Positions 25,694 through 34,398 of a stretch of 64,000 nucleotides of DNA are shown piece by piece (within the stretch, counting starts at the first letter, position 1; the number at the start of each line of letters is the position of its first letter). Location: positions 1 to 64,000 of the forward strand of contig JAIBEZ010000044.1 of assembly GCA_019459485.1 (NCBI GenBank), read 5' to 3'. The notes below the pieces were generated by a model that ran no database searches, was not told where the DNA came from, and saw only the letters and a list, made by a program, of their open reading frames with translations. The position numbers and the translations under genes were made by a program. This DNA is from Prolixibacteraceae bacterium (GTDB lineage: Bacteria > Bacteroidota > Bacteroidia > Bacteroidales > Prolixibacteraceae).

Positions 25694-28600
25694 TTAGAAA
25701 CTTAGGTTTATGCCTACTGAGAAAGTTCTCGATTTTGGATAATACTCGCGACCTTCTACGCCCGGATCGAGACCCGACATTTCGATTTCCGGATCTAAAC
25801 CTGTGTATTTTGTAATTACAAACAAGTTTTGTCCGGTAACATAAACCCTCAATTTGTGAATGCCATATTTGCCTTTGGTATCAAAATTATAGGCAACACT
25901 GGCATTGTCCAATCTCAGGAACGAACCATCTTCGATGTAGTAACTATTGTATCTCGGACTTTCCTTCAACCCGATTGTAAGTGCTTCTTTCAGCACATTT
26001 GCTCCTGGTAACCACTGGGTTGTTGCATAAGACATTTTCGAGAAGTTCAATACATCATTTCCGTAAACCCCACGCAGAAAGAAATTCAATTCCCAGCTTT
26101 TATATGAAATCACGTTGGCAAGTCCATAAGTAAAGTCTGGCTGTGCAGACCCGATATAGGTACGGTCTTCGTCGGTCAGGCCGGCTTTCCCGTCAATCAT
26201 ATCGTCCATAATGTATTTTCCTTCACTGTCAATGCCGGTACAAAGCCATCCGTAGAAAGTACCAAGTTCTTTGCCTTCTTCAACAATGTGAGTCGTGTTA
26301 TTTGAACCACCGCGGATCCATGCATCGCCGGTTTTGATTGAACTTGTTGTGAACTGATCGTTTGACAAGCTGGTAATTTCGTTTTTATTATGGGCAATAT
26401 TAAAGGAAGTGTTCCATCTGAAATCGTCTTTCCGGACAATGTCGGCACTTACCATAAACTCAATCCCTTTATTATTCATCGAGCCTACGTTGGCCATCAT
26501 TGTACCTTTTAAATATGGTGGTTGTGGTACGGAATAAGTGTAGAGCAAATCGTCGGTATCCTTGTTGTAATAATCTACGCTACCATTGATCCGTCCGTTT
26601 AAGAAACTATAGTCGAATCCAACATTAAACATTGAAGTTTGTTCCCAGCGAAGATCAGGATTTTCGTTCTGGTTGAATTCGTATGCACTGTACCATTTTC
26701 CGTTGTCGTAATACTGACCGGCTTTTCCATACAGCGGAAGTGACAAATATGGATCGAGTCCATCCTGGTTACCCGAAATACCATAACCAACCCTGAATTT
26801 CAGATCGTCAAGTGCATCTAAATTCTGAAGAAAAGATTCTTCTTTCATGTGCCATGCTACAGAAACAGACGGGAATGTACCCCACTGATGGTTTTTACCA
26901 AATTTTGAAGAACCGTCACGCCTGATAGAAGCGGTCAATACATATTTTTCGAGCAATGTGTAATTTACCCTTCCGAAAAAAGAAATAAGCTTGCTCATAT
27001 TTTTGCCTGACCAAACATCGCCTGAACGAAGGTTTTCACCGGCGCTTAAATTATTTGCTCCAAACAGGTCGGTTACAAACTGGCGGTTTTGAGCGCCCAT
27101 ATTCTGGTAATAATTATCTTCATAAGAATAACCAGCAAGGAAATTCATGTTGTGATTTTCAATTGCTTTCTTGTAATTAAGGGTTGTTTCGAGCAATTTC
27201 TTGTCTGATGTCCACGAATTTCGCTGTGCATAACCAATATCGTTGCGGCCACGTTCGGTTTGCGAATCGTAATATTGGCTGTAGTCATTGGTTTCACGCT
27301 GTTTCAATACATTCAGGCTGGCTTTTAAACCTTCAAAAATGTCGAGATCGGCTTTAATATTTCCGAAATATAGACTGTTTTTGTTTTCCTGCTTGTTGTA
27401 TTCAATGTTGCGAACCGGATTTCCCTGATCGTATTCCTGATTGTCGTACCATGTACCATCATCGTTTTTTACCGGATAAACAGGAATCATGTTGTAAGCC
27501 AATACAAAATTGCGTGTATCAGTTGGACTGTAATTCCGTTGTGTCATCACACCGGTAAATGTCAAATCCAATTTGTCGTTCAGCGCTTTCTGGTTAAAGC
27601 TCATGCGGGCGTTGTAGCGTTCCATAACATTGTCTTTAACTACACCTTCCTGGTTCAAATATGAAATTGAAGCCCTGTAATTGCTTGATTTTGTACTACC
27701 TGACAATGACAGACTATGATTTTGGGTAATCCCGGTACGCATAATTTCGTCAAACCAATCGGTGTCTCCACCCTTGTCCAGACCAGCAGTATTGATACTG
27801 TTTTTTGTAGCATAATCACGCCATTCCTGCGCATTTAAAAGTTCAGGAACATTGGTTACGTTATCAACCGCAACATAACCGTCATATTCAGTGACTGCTT
27901 GATCTTTCCTGCCTTTTTTTGTAGTGATAAGGATTACACCGCTGGCCGACCGCGATCCGTAAATTGCAGCTGCAGAAGCATCTTTCAGTACGCTTATTGA
28001 TTCGATGTCTTGGGGAGCCACGGAGTTGAGACTCATTCCGGGAACACCATCAACTACGATGAAGGGCTGGCTGCTGGCATTTAACGATGAAGTTCCGCGC
28101 AGACGAATAGTCTGATCTCTGGTTACATCGCCGCTACCACTTGTAATGGTCAAACCGGCAACTTTACCTTTTAGTAAATCAACGCCAGTGCGGGTTACTC
28201 CTTTGTTGAAATTCTTTTCGGAGATATTGGTTACCGAACCCGAAATTTCGCGTTTGGTTTGTGTACCGTAACCAATGGCAACAACTTCTTCCAGTCCAAT
28301 GGCATCTTCGCGCATTGTAACATTCATAGTTGGCTGGCCGGTGTAATCAATTTCTATGGTGCTCATCCCAACAAACGAGAACACAATTACAGCATTTGCT
28401 TTGCTCACGTTCAAGGTAAAATTACCGTCGAAGTCGGTAATAGTGCCATTGCTGGTGCCTTTTTCGATAACAGTTGCACCGGGAAGTGTACCGCCATCAG
28501 CTGTTTTCACGACGCCTTTTAGCACACGCTCGTTCTGAGCCGTCATTTCGTTCAAAGCCAGGTTTTTCAGCTTTGTGATAACAATTTGCCGTTCTTTTAT

Positions 28601-28930
28601 TTCATAACCGTTGTTGGTCACTTTCAGGATCTGGTCCAGAACTTTTTCAACGGTGGCATCTGCAACTTTCAGCGAAACTTCACGGGTAACATCTATCATA
28701 TCGTCGGAATAAACGATGATGAACTCACTGTTACGCTCAATTTCCTGAAATACATCTTTTACAGTTGCATTCGACAACTGAAAAGAAAATTTTGTTGACT
28801 GCGAATACGAGTTGCCAATTACCGATAAGGAACTGACAAGCAACATGATAAAAGATAGCCTCATAATAAGGTACAGTTTTTTGAACTTCCCAATCTCATG
28901 GAAAGTTCGTACATAGAACTTTTTTTTCAT
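25694..28930 (-). CDS. SusC/RagA-family TonB-dependent transporter with STN domain
   Basis: 1078 aa. Signal sequence (~residues 20-44), an N-terminal secretin/TonB (STN) domain (~50-115), a carboxypeptidase-regulatory-like domain (~138-210, GVVKTADGGTLPGATV), the TonB box region (EEVVAIGYGTQ), plug (~225-330) and a 22-strand barrel ending FSVGINLSF. The STN domain marks a transporter that signals to a FecR/ECF sigma pair, which is exactly what lies upstream. It imports oligosaccharides with the adjacent SusD. Confidence 0.96.
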   Translation of the reverse strand: MKKKFYVRTFHEIGKFKKLYLIMRLSFIMLLVSSLSVIGNSYSQSTKFSFQLSNATVKDVFQEIERNSEFIIVYSDDMIDVTREVSLKVADATVEKVLDQILKVTNNGYEIKERQIVITKLKNLALNEMTAQNERVLKGVVKTADGGTLPGATVIEKGTSNGTITDFDGNFTLNVSKANAVIVFSFVGMSTIEIDYTGQPTMNVTMREDAIGLEEVVAIGYGTQTKREISGSVTNISEKNFNKGVTRTGVDLLKGKVAGLTITSGSGDVTRDQTIRLRGTSSLNASSQPFIVVDGVPGMSLNSVAPQDIESISVLKDASAAAIYGSRSASGVILITTKKGRKDQAVTEYDGYVAVDNVTNVPELLNAQEWRDYATKNSINTAGLDKGGDTDWFDEIMRTGITQNHSLSLSGSTKSSNYRASISYLNQEGVVKDNVMERYNARMSFNQKALNDKLDLTFTGVMTQRNYSPTDTRNFVLAYNMIPVYPVKNDDGTWYDNQEYDQGNPVRNIEYNKQENKNSLYFGNIKADLDIFEGLKASLNVLKQRETNDYSQYYDSQTERGRNDIGYAQRNSWTSDKKLLETTLNYKKAIENHNMNFLAGYSYEDNYYQNMGAQNRQFVTDLFGANNLSAGENLRSGDVWSGKNMSKLISFFGRVNYTLLEKYVLTASIRRDGSSKFGKNHQWGTFPSVSVAWHMKEESFLQNLDALDDLKFRVGYGISGNQDGLDPYLSLPLYGKAGQYYDNGKWYSAYEFNQNENPDLRWEQTSMFNVGFDYSFLNGRINGSVDYYNKDTDDLLYTYSVPQPPYLKGTMMANVGSMNNKGIEFMVSADIVRKDDFRWNTSFNIAHNKNEITSLSNDQFTTSSIKTGDAWIRGGSNNTTHIVEEGKELGTFYGWLCTGIDSEGKYIMDDMIDGKAGLTDEDRTYIGSAQPDFTYGLANVISYKSWELNFFLRGVYGNDVLNFSKMSYATTQWLPGANVLKEALTIGLKESPRYNSYYIEDGSFLRLDNASVAYNFDTKGKYGIHKLRVYVTGQNLFVITKYTGLDPEIEMSGLDPGVEGREYYPKSRTFSVGINLSF

Positions 28931-29039
28931 ACTTTTGAAATGTTTGGTTTAACACACTTAATCAAATACACTTTTTATTGTGATCCGGGGAATGCAGCCA
29001 CATTTTCCGGGTCTTTTTATTTTTGTTCTTTATTGTCGT

Positions 29040-30239
29040 TTATTTACCAATAATCACAAAATCGCCGTTGCTCTTTTTCTGCCAATCAATCGGCACCGTC
29101 AGTTTTATCACATTCAGCACTTCTTCCGGCTCATCTTTTAAATCGAGCTTGCCCGAAAGTTTATACAAACCAATCATCGGATCAGCCAACCGTATTTTTA
29201 CATCGTAATATCGTTCCACTTGCTTTATTGCTCTTATTAAATCTGCTTTCTCAAACTCAAGCATTCCTTCTTTCCACGAAATATATTTGCTTACATCAAC
29301 CATCTGACTCTTGGATTCTCCGGTCGATCTGTTGAATTCAATCTTCTGGTTCGGAACCATATCAACCGAATATTCCTTGTCAAGAATTCCTTTTCCTGAA
29401 TATTTCAGCGTTACTTTTCCTTCTTCCAGCACTGTTTGGATCATTTTATCTTCAGGATAAGCCGAAATATCAAACCTGGTTCCCAAAACCTGAATCTGAA
29501 TATCCGAGGCACGAACAATAAATGGTTTCTCCGGATTTTTAGCCACATCAAAATAGGCTTCTCCGATAAGCATCACCTGCCGGGTTTTATTAATGAATAC
29601 TGAAGGGTAAATTAGCTGGCTTCCGGCATTTAGCCACACTTTTGTGCCATCTGAAAGCATGATCATCGACTTTTTGCCATACGGGATGATCACTTTATTG
29701 ATTTGCTCTTTTTGGTTTCCTGAATGTTGATTGATTGTGTCGTTGTTGACGATCAGCTGCTGACCGTTTCTACTGTACGAAATTTCTGAAATCTGCTTTT
29801 CAAGCGATACCTCCGAGCCGTCGGACAAAATGATCCGGGCCTCGTTGCTGCCTGTTTGCGTGGTTTCAGCCAATTCAAAATGAATAGGTTTTTCTGTATG
29901 CTGGATAAAATAATAGCTGATGCCGCCCGATAGAAATACCAAAAGGAATATTGCGGCGTACTTTATAAACTTGAGTAAAACAGTGCGTTTCGAAACTTTT
30001 GCTTCCCGTTGAATACGGTTCCAAACTTCGTAGGTCTCGTTCAATCCAAGTTTTTCTTCTCTTGAATGAAATAAGTTGAAAACAAGCGTAGCCTCTCTGA
30101 TCTCAGCTTTTTTATATGGATGCTCTTTCAGAAACCCATTCCAAAAATCGTTCTCCTTCTGAGTTGGATTGTTCAACCAAGTCAGAAAGCTTTCGTCGTT
30201 CAAAAAATCAACCGCCGTATAATCCCTGTACTTCTCCAT
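29040..30239 (-). CDS. FecR-family anti-sigma factor
   Basis: 399 aa. N-terminal cytoplasmic ~80 residues, one membrane helix (~85-108, FIKYAAIFLLVFLSGG), FecR domain (~180-280) and a C-terminal DUF4974-type domain that contacts the STN domain of the transporter. It holds the ECF sigma factor until the transporter binds its glycan. Lies between the sigma gene and susC in the same orientation. Confidence 0.93.
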   Translation of the reverse strand: MEKYRDYTAVDFLNDESFLTWLNNPTQKENDFWNGFLKEHPYKKAEIREATLVFNLFHSREEKLGLNETYEVWNRIQREAKVSKRTVLLKFIKYAAIFLLVFLSGGISYYFIQHTEKPIHFELAETTQTGSNEARIILSDGSEVSLEKQISEISYSRNGQQLIVNNDTINQHSGNQKEQINKVIIPYGKKSMIMLSDGTKVWLNAGSQLIYPSVFINKTRQVMLIGEAYFDVAKNPEKPFIVRASDIQIQVLGTRFDISAYPEDKMIQTVLEEGKVTLKYSGKGILDKEYSVDMVPNQKIEFNRSTGESKSQMVDVSKYISWKEGMLEFEKADLIRAIKQVERYYDVKIRLADPMIGLYKLSGKLDLKDEPEEVLNVIKLTVPIDWQKKSNGDFVIIGK

Positions 30240-30329
30240 GATTTGTAATTTCTACACGGAAAAGACACGGACTTTATTTTTGTTGATGCGATTTTTTAAC
30301 TTTTTTTAATGTTCAAAAACAGGTTTCCT

Positions 30330-30935
30330 TTATTGATGAAGGATACAGAACAAAACATGATTGATTTTTTTGTTGGGAACCTGAATGATTTCGCGAAGTT
30401 TTTCGATTGCGCGGTGAATTAGTGCACGTGAAGATTGATAATTCAGGTTGAGCAAAAAAGATATTTCTTCGTATTCGAGGCCGCGGTTGAACCGGAGGTA
30501 AATGGCTTCTTTCTGTCGTTCGGTCAGTGATTGCATAGCTTCCGAGAGCAGATGCTTTTTTTCTTCATCCAAATCGTACAACTGATCATCCATGTTTTCA
30601 GACCATCTCAGGTCAAATGGAAAATCCTGTTCGGTAATTAAACTGGATTGACTATTGACATTTTTAAGTTCCCTGATGATTTTCCGCTTCAGCGATTTCA
30701 GTAAATAAAGCCTGATATTGTCGGTTTCGCCCAAATTGCTTCTGGTTCGTATTAGCGAACAAAATACTTCCTGAATACAATCTTTTACCATGTGCTTGTC
30801 AACTGCGAACCTACATCCGTAATCGAACAATGCATTGGAGTGCTGCAAATAAATGAGACTCAGAACCTGATTGTCGCCTTTCAGGAATCTGGACCAGATT
30901 AAACGTTCGTCTTCTTTATTTTCAACAGAATACAT
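30330..30935 (-). CDS. ECF RNA polymerase sigma factor
   Basis: 201 aa with sigma-70 region 2 (FDYGCRFAVDKHMVKDCIQEVF) and region 4 (LTERQKEAIYLRFNRGLEYEEIS). It forms the usual Bacteroidota sigma/FecR/SusC transmembrane signalling set with the two genes downstream. A TAAATTTG box lies 24 bases upstream of its ATG. The region 2 helix is normal; no truncation seen. Confidence 0.94.
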   Translation of the reverse strand: MYSVENKEDERLIWSRFLKGDNQVLSLIYLQHSNALFDYGCRFAVDKHMVKDCIQEVFCSLIRTRSNLGETDNIRLYLLKSLKRKIIRELKNVNSQSSLITEQDFPFDLRWSENMDDQLYDLDEEKKHLLSEAMQSLTERQKEAIYLRFNRGLEYEEISFLLNLNYQSSRALIHRAIEKLREIIQVPNKKINHVLFCILHQ

Positions 30936-30958
30936 TTTTAAACAGGTTTAGTGGATGC

Positions 30959-30966
30959 CAAATTTA
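30959..30966 (-). promoter_or_regulatory. Sigma-factor gene promoter -7 box
   Basis: TAAATTTG on the minus strand, 24 bases upstream of ATG 30935. Confidence 0.5.
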
Positions 30967-31083
30967 GAAATAATTAATCGGATTTAGATGCGTTGTCGAT
31001 CATATTGGTTCAAAACAAGTTCCGCAATTGAATGTTGTAAAGGTGTCAAAACTACGCTTATACACAAAATGCGAACATAAAAA

Positions 31084-31108
31084 AAGCCGGGATGGCTAAT
31101 CCCGGCTT
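31084..31108 (-). terminator. Terminator of the Met/Pro secreted protein gene
   Basis: AAGCCGGGAT / ATCCCGGCTT 10-bp stem with a 5-base loop, followed by a T-run on the minus strand. Confidence 0.8.
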
Positions 31109-31185
31109 CATCTGTTTGCTGTTTAATTGTACTCATGTTTCAAGTGGTAATTCTAACTTGAACAACCAAATAACGGCTCAAAACA

Positions 31186-31857
31186 TTATTTATTCTCCTC
31201 AGCCACAACTTCAACCTTAATTTCTTTTTCCTTTTTATCATTCAATTCGATTTTCTTCTCTGTAATCCTCATTTTCCGGTTGTTGTCGTCAAATTCCCTG
31301 ATTGATTCAGGCGCTTCCGGAGCCATGGGTTCATCATCGACTTCAAAATCAAAAGTCAAATTTTCAGGTTCTTGCGATTTTTCCCGAATGATTTCGATCT
31401 TTTCGCGGTTGCCGCTTAAATTCTTTTTCTTGAAAGATATGATATTCGGATCATTCAAATCTATGACCCGACCTGAATTTCCCCCTCTCATCATTTTAAT
31501 ATGGGGCATCGGAGGCATTGGAGGCATCGGCGGAAAATGTTTCATGTTTTCTTCATCTGTGAAGATCATTTCTTTCCCATCTCTTCGATCAACTTTCACA
31601 TCAATGTTGTGCATTTTATCGAATCCCGACGGGCTGAATTTTTTGATGTGTTTTGCTGGTCCGATCGTATCGCCGTTCCAGATAAAAACATCGTTACCGG
31701 TTAGAACAGTATCGAGTTCCATCTTTTTGCCATTTTCAATTTTCGTCATTTTAATGTGCCGGGTTTCTTTTGTTTCCTTCGTGTTTTGAGCGATCACCGG
31801 CGATGAAAGTAAAAATGTTGCCAATCCCATTCCCAATAATGCAAATGTGTTTTTCAT
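31186..31857 (-). CDS. Secreted Met/Pro- and charge-rich protein, unknown
   Basis: 223 aa with a signal peptide (ends SSPVIAQ). The mature part has a PPMPPMPPMPHIKMM segment (~110-125) and a strongly charged Glu/Lys/Asp C-terminal half. No family recognised. It is transcribed divergently from a sensor kinase whose periplasmic part has a similar IPPVPP segment, and both promoters are clear. A target or input protein of that two-component system is plausible. Rich in Met, His and acidic residues, so metal binding is possible but unproven. Confidence 0.7.
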   Translation of the reverse strand: MKNTFALLGMGLATFLLSSPVIAQNTKETKETRHIKMTKIENGKKMELDTVLTGNDVFIWNGDTIGPAKHIKKFSPSGFDKMHNIDVKVDRRDGKEMIFTDEENMKHFPPMPPMPPMPHIKMMRGGNSGRVIDLNDPNIISFKKKNLSGNREKIEIIREKSQEPENLTFDFEVDDEPMAPEAPESIREFDDNNRKMRITEKKIELNDKKEKEIKVEVVAEENK

Positions 31858-31890
31858 GGTTGTATAATTTTAGTGAAATAATTTCTGAAA

Positions 31891-31898
31891 CAAAGATA
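31891..31898 (-). promoter_or_regulatory. Promoter -7 box of the Met/Pro secreted protein
   Basis: TATCTTTG on the minus strand, 33 bases upstream of ATG 31857. Confidence 0.55.
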
Positions 31899-31985
31899 CG
31901 TTTGCTTCTGTCAAACAATCAGTTAATGGCAGGTTAAAATCCGTTAACAAAAAGTTAAAGTCCAGAGAACGCTGTATTTAATGAT

Positions 31986-31993
31986 TATCTTTG
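31986..31993 (+). promoter_or_regulatory. Promoter -7 box of the sensor kinase gene
   Basis: TATCTTTG ends only 4 bases before the ATG at 31998, so the transcript probably begins at or within a few bases of the start codon (leaderless). Confidence 0.55.
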
Positions 31994-31997
31994 GGCT

Positions 31998-33641
31998 ATG
32001 AACAAAAAAATTATCACCGGATTGATCGCACTGATGGGTATTTCGATTGTCGGAATCATCATTATACAATTGGTTTGGATGAACAATGCCATCCGTGTCA
32101 AAAATGAACTGTTCGACCGCGGCGTGAACGAAGCCCTGACCACTACCACCAACCGGCTCGAAACCATGCAGGACTTCCGGATGATCAATCATTTTGCTTT
32201 TGGCGATTCTATGCATTTCCGCGGAATTGCACCAATTCCTCCTGTTCCTCCAAATGTTTTAAACAGAGCGCCAGGGCGGATGGTAGCTCCGAAAAGACCT
32301 TCGGCAAAACAGATTGAAATGATTGTAAAAGCCGGCAAAAACAGAAATGGATTTCAGTACCAGATTTCAAAGAAGGGTGATAGTTTAAATTCAGAAGTAG
32401 AAAAAGTCGTTGTTATCAATTCTGACAGTATCATCCAAAATCTGGGTTCAGTTTATGCGCATGGAATTAATAAGTTCGATTCTTTGGTTGGGCAATTCCA
32501 AACCTGGACCGATTCGGCAGGGAAACTGAACCAGCGAATGGAATTCAAAACCCGTCAAATGAAAAGGCTTGCCGATAGAGCTGTTCATGAAATTTCGACC
32601 TGGGAGGAAGATGTTCCGATAGAACGGGTGAAAGAGGTATTAAAAAAGGAACTCGAAAACCGGAACATTCCGATTCCATTCGAACTGGGCATTATCAAAG
32701 ATTCAATCTTTACCGGCAAATCAGTGACTGCCGATACTTTGCTCCTGAGCAGCAGCAATTACAAGGTCAATCTTTACCCCAACGGCATTTTTCAGAAAAA
32801 TATACTTCTTTCGGTTTATTTTCCTGAAAAAGAATCATTTATATACAAAACGCTGAATTGGTTGTTGCTCATGTCGCTTTTTTTTTCTGTCATTGTTTTG
32901 GTCACTTTTGGAGTCAGTATTTATTTTATCCTGAAGCAAAAGAAAATATCGGAGATGAAATCGGATTTTATTAACAACATGACCCACGAATTTAAAACGC
33001 CCATCGCGACAATTTCAGTGGCCGCCGATTCTATTACAAATCAAAAGATTATTGACAATCCGGAGCGCATCAGGTTTTATACTGAAATGATTAAAAAGGA
33101 AAATGCACGGATGAACCAACAGGTTGAAGACATTCTGACAATTGCCCGGCTCGAAAAGAAAGATTTCGAATTTAATTGGAAAGCCATTAATTTACACGAA
33201 GTAATTGAAGACGCCATCGAAAGTATTGTGCTTCAGGTAGAAAAAAAAGGCGGTTCTGTTACCAGTGAACTGACGGCTGTAAATCCAATGGCAACAAGTG
33301 ATTCAAGCCACTTTGCAAACCTCATTTACAACCTGCTCGACAATGCAAATAAATATTCATCGGTTGCTCCTGAAATAAAAATATCGACCAGTAACACTGT
33401 AAAAGGAGTGCTGATCGTAGTGGAAGACAAAGGAATTGGCATGACAAAAGCGGTACAAAGTCGCATCTTCGAACGTTTTTACCGGCAAACCAGCGGAAAT
33501 ATCCACAATGTGAAAGGTTTCGGATTGGGATTGAGCTACGTGAAAGCCGTCGTCGAAGCCAATCGCGGAAGCATTGGCGTACACAGTGAACCCGGAAAAG
33601 GAAGCAGATTTGAAGTTTTTATCCCTTTTATTCGCGAATAA
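31998..33641 (+). CDS. Sensor histidine kinase
   Basis: 547 aa. An N-terminal membrane helix (~8-28), a ~260-residue periplasmic domain with a Pro-rich IPPVPPNV part, a second helix (~290-315), then HisKA with phosphoacceptor H in MTHEFKTP and HATPase_c motifs NLIYNLLDNANKYS, DKGIGM and GFGLGLSY. It signals to the OmpR-type regulator encoded 1 base downstream. The periplasmic domain is not one I can name. Possible leaderless start (see promoter). Confidence 0.92.
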   Translation: MNKKIITGLIALMGISIVGIIIIQLVWMNNAIRVKNELFDRGVNEALTTTTNRLETMQDFRMINHFAFGDSMHFRGIAPIPPVPPNVLNRAPGRMVAPKRPSAKQIEMIVKAGKNRNGFQYQISKKGDSLNSEVEKVVVINSDSIIQNLGSVYAHGINKFDSLVGQFQTWTDSAGKLNQRMEFKTRQMKRLADRAVHEISTWEEDVPIERVKEVLKKELENRNIPIPFELGIIKDSIFTGKSVTADTLLLSSSNYKVNLYPNGIFQKNILLSVYFPEKESFIYKTLNWLLLMSLFFSVIVLVTFGVSIYFILKQKKISEMKSDFINNMTHEFKTPIATISVAADSITNQKIIDNPERIRFYTEMIKKENARMNQQVEDILTIARLEKKDFEFNWKAINLHEVIEDAIESIVLQVEKKGGSVTSELTAVNPMATSDSSHFANLIYNLLDNANKYSSVAPEIKISTSNTVKGVLIVVEDKGIGMTKAVQSRIFERFYRQTSGNIHNVKGFGLGLSYVKAVVEANRGSIGVHSEPGKGSRFEVFIPFIRE

Positions 33642-33642
33642 A

Positions 33643-34338
33643 ATGACAACAAAACCACGAATATTTTTAGTTGAAGACGATCTCAGTTTCGGTGCTGTAT
33701 TAAAATCATACCTCGAAATAAGTGATTTTGAAGTGGACTGGGTGGACGATGGACTTCACGCAGTTTCGACATTCACAAAAGCCAGTTTTGATATCTGCAT
33801 CCTGGATGTAATGTTGCCCAATGTTGACGGATTTACGATTGGCACCGAAATCAGGAAAATAAATTCCGGCATACCAATTCTGTTTCTTACAGCCAAAAAC
33901 CTTCGCGATGATGTATTAAAAGGTTACCGGATTGGCGCCGACGACTACATCACAAAGCCATTCGACACCGAAGTCTTGATTTTTAAACTCAAAGCCATCC
34001 TGAAAAGGCAGTCAGGCGTTCAAACCAAAGAGTCTGACTTTTACCAAATTGGCAGTTACCTGTTCGATTTTAAACTGCGTACCGTTGAACGCGAAGGTTC
34101 GAAACAAAAACTATCGCCGAAAGAATCCGAATTGCTTAAAATGCTGTGCGACAACCAAAACGAACTATTGCCCCGCGAAACGGCACTCAAAAAAATATGG
34201 GGCGACGACGGATATTTTACCGCCCGAAGCATGGATGTCTATCTCACAAAAATCAGGAAGCTCTTTTCCGAAGATCCTTCGATTGAAATCCGCAACATTC
34301 ACGGAAGCGGTTTTATGCTTGAAATAAAAAAATCTTAA
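33643..34338 (+). CDS. OmpR-family response regulator
   Basis: 231 aa from the ATG at 33643 (MTTKPRIFLVEDD), one base after the kinase stop; a longer frame from 33574 overlaps the kinase and lacks support. The receiver has EDD, phosphoacceptor D in CILDVMLP and K in ITKPF; the C-terminal winged-helix (~135-228) includes LSPKESELLKMLC and VYLTKIRKL. Cytoplasmic DNA-binding regulator paired with the upstream kinase; the divergent secreted protein is a candidate target. Confidence 0.94.
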   Translation: MTTKPRIFLVEDDLSFGAVLKSYLEISDFEVDWVDDGLHAVSTFTKASFDICILDVMLPNVDGFTIGTEIRKINSGIPILFLTAKNLRDDVLKGYRIGADDYITKPFDTEVLIFKLKAILKRQSGVQTKESDFYQIGSYLFDFKLRTVEREGSKQKLSPKESELLKMLCDNQNELLPRETALKKIWGDDGYFTARSMDVYLTKIRKLFSEDPSIEIRNIHGSGFMLEIKKS

Positions 34339-34365
34339 TCACATCAAGCTGTTGTTCAGTTTTTA

Positions 34366-34373
34366 TACCTTTG
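34366..34373 (+). promoter_or_regulatory. nadB operon promoter -7 box
   Basis: TACCTTTG, 25 bases upstream of the nadB ATG; fits TAnnTTTG. No good -33 match is visible. Confidence 0.5.
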
Positions 34374-34398
34374 CGCCCTCGAAAGAAAAATTCTTCAG

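Noticed and set aside
33574-33642. N-terminal extension of the OmpR-type regulator
   Set aside because: It overlaps the kinase gene, and the receiver domain begins normally from the ATG at 33643.
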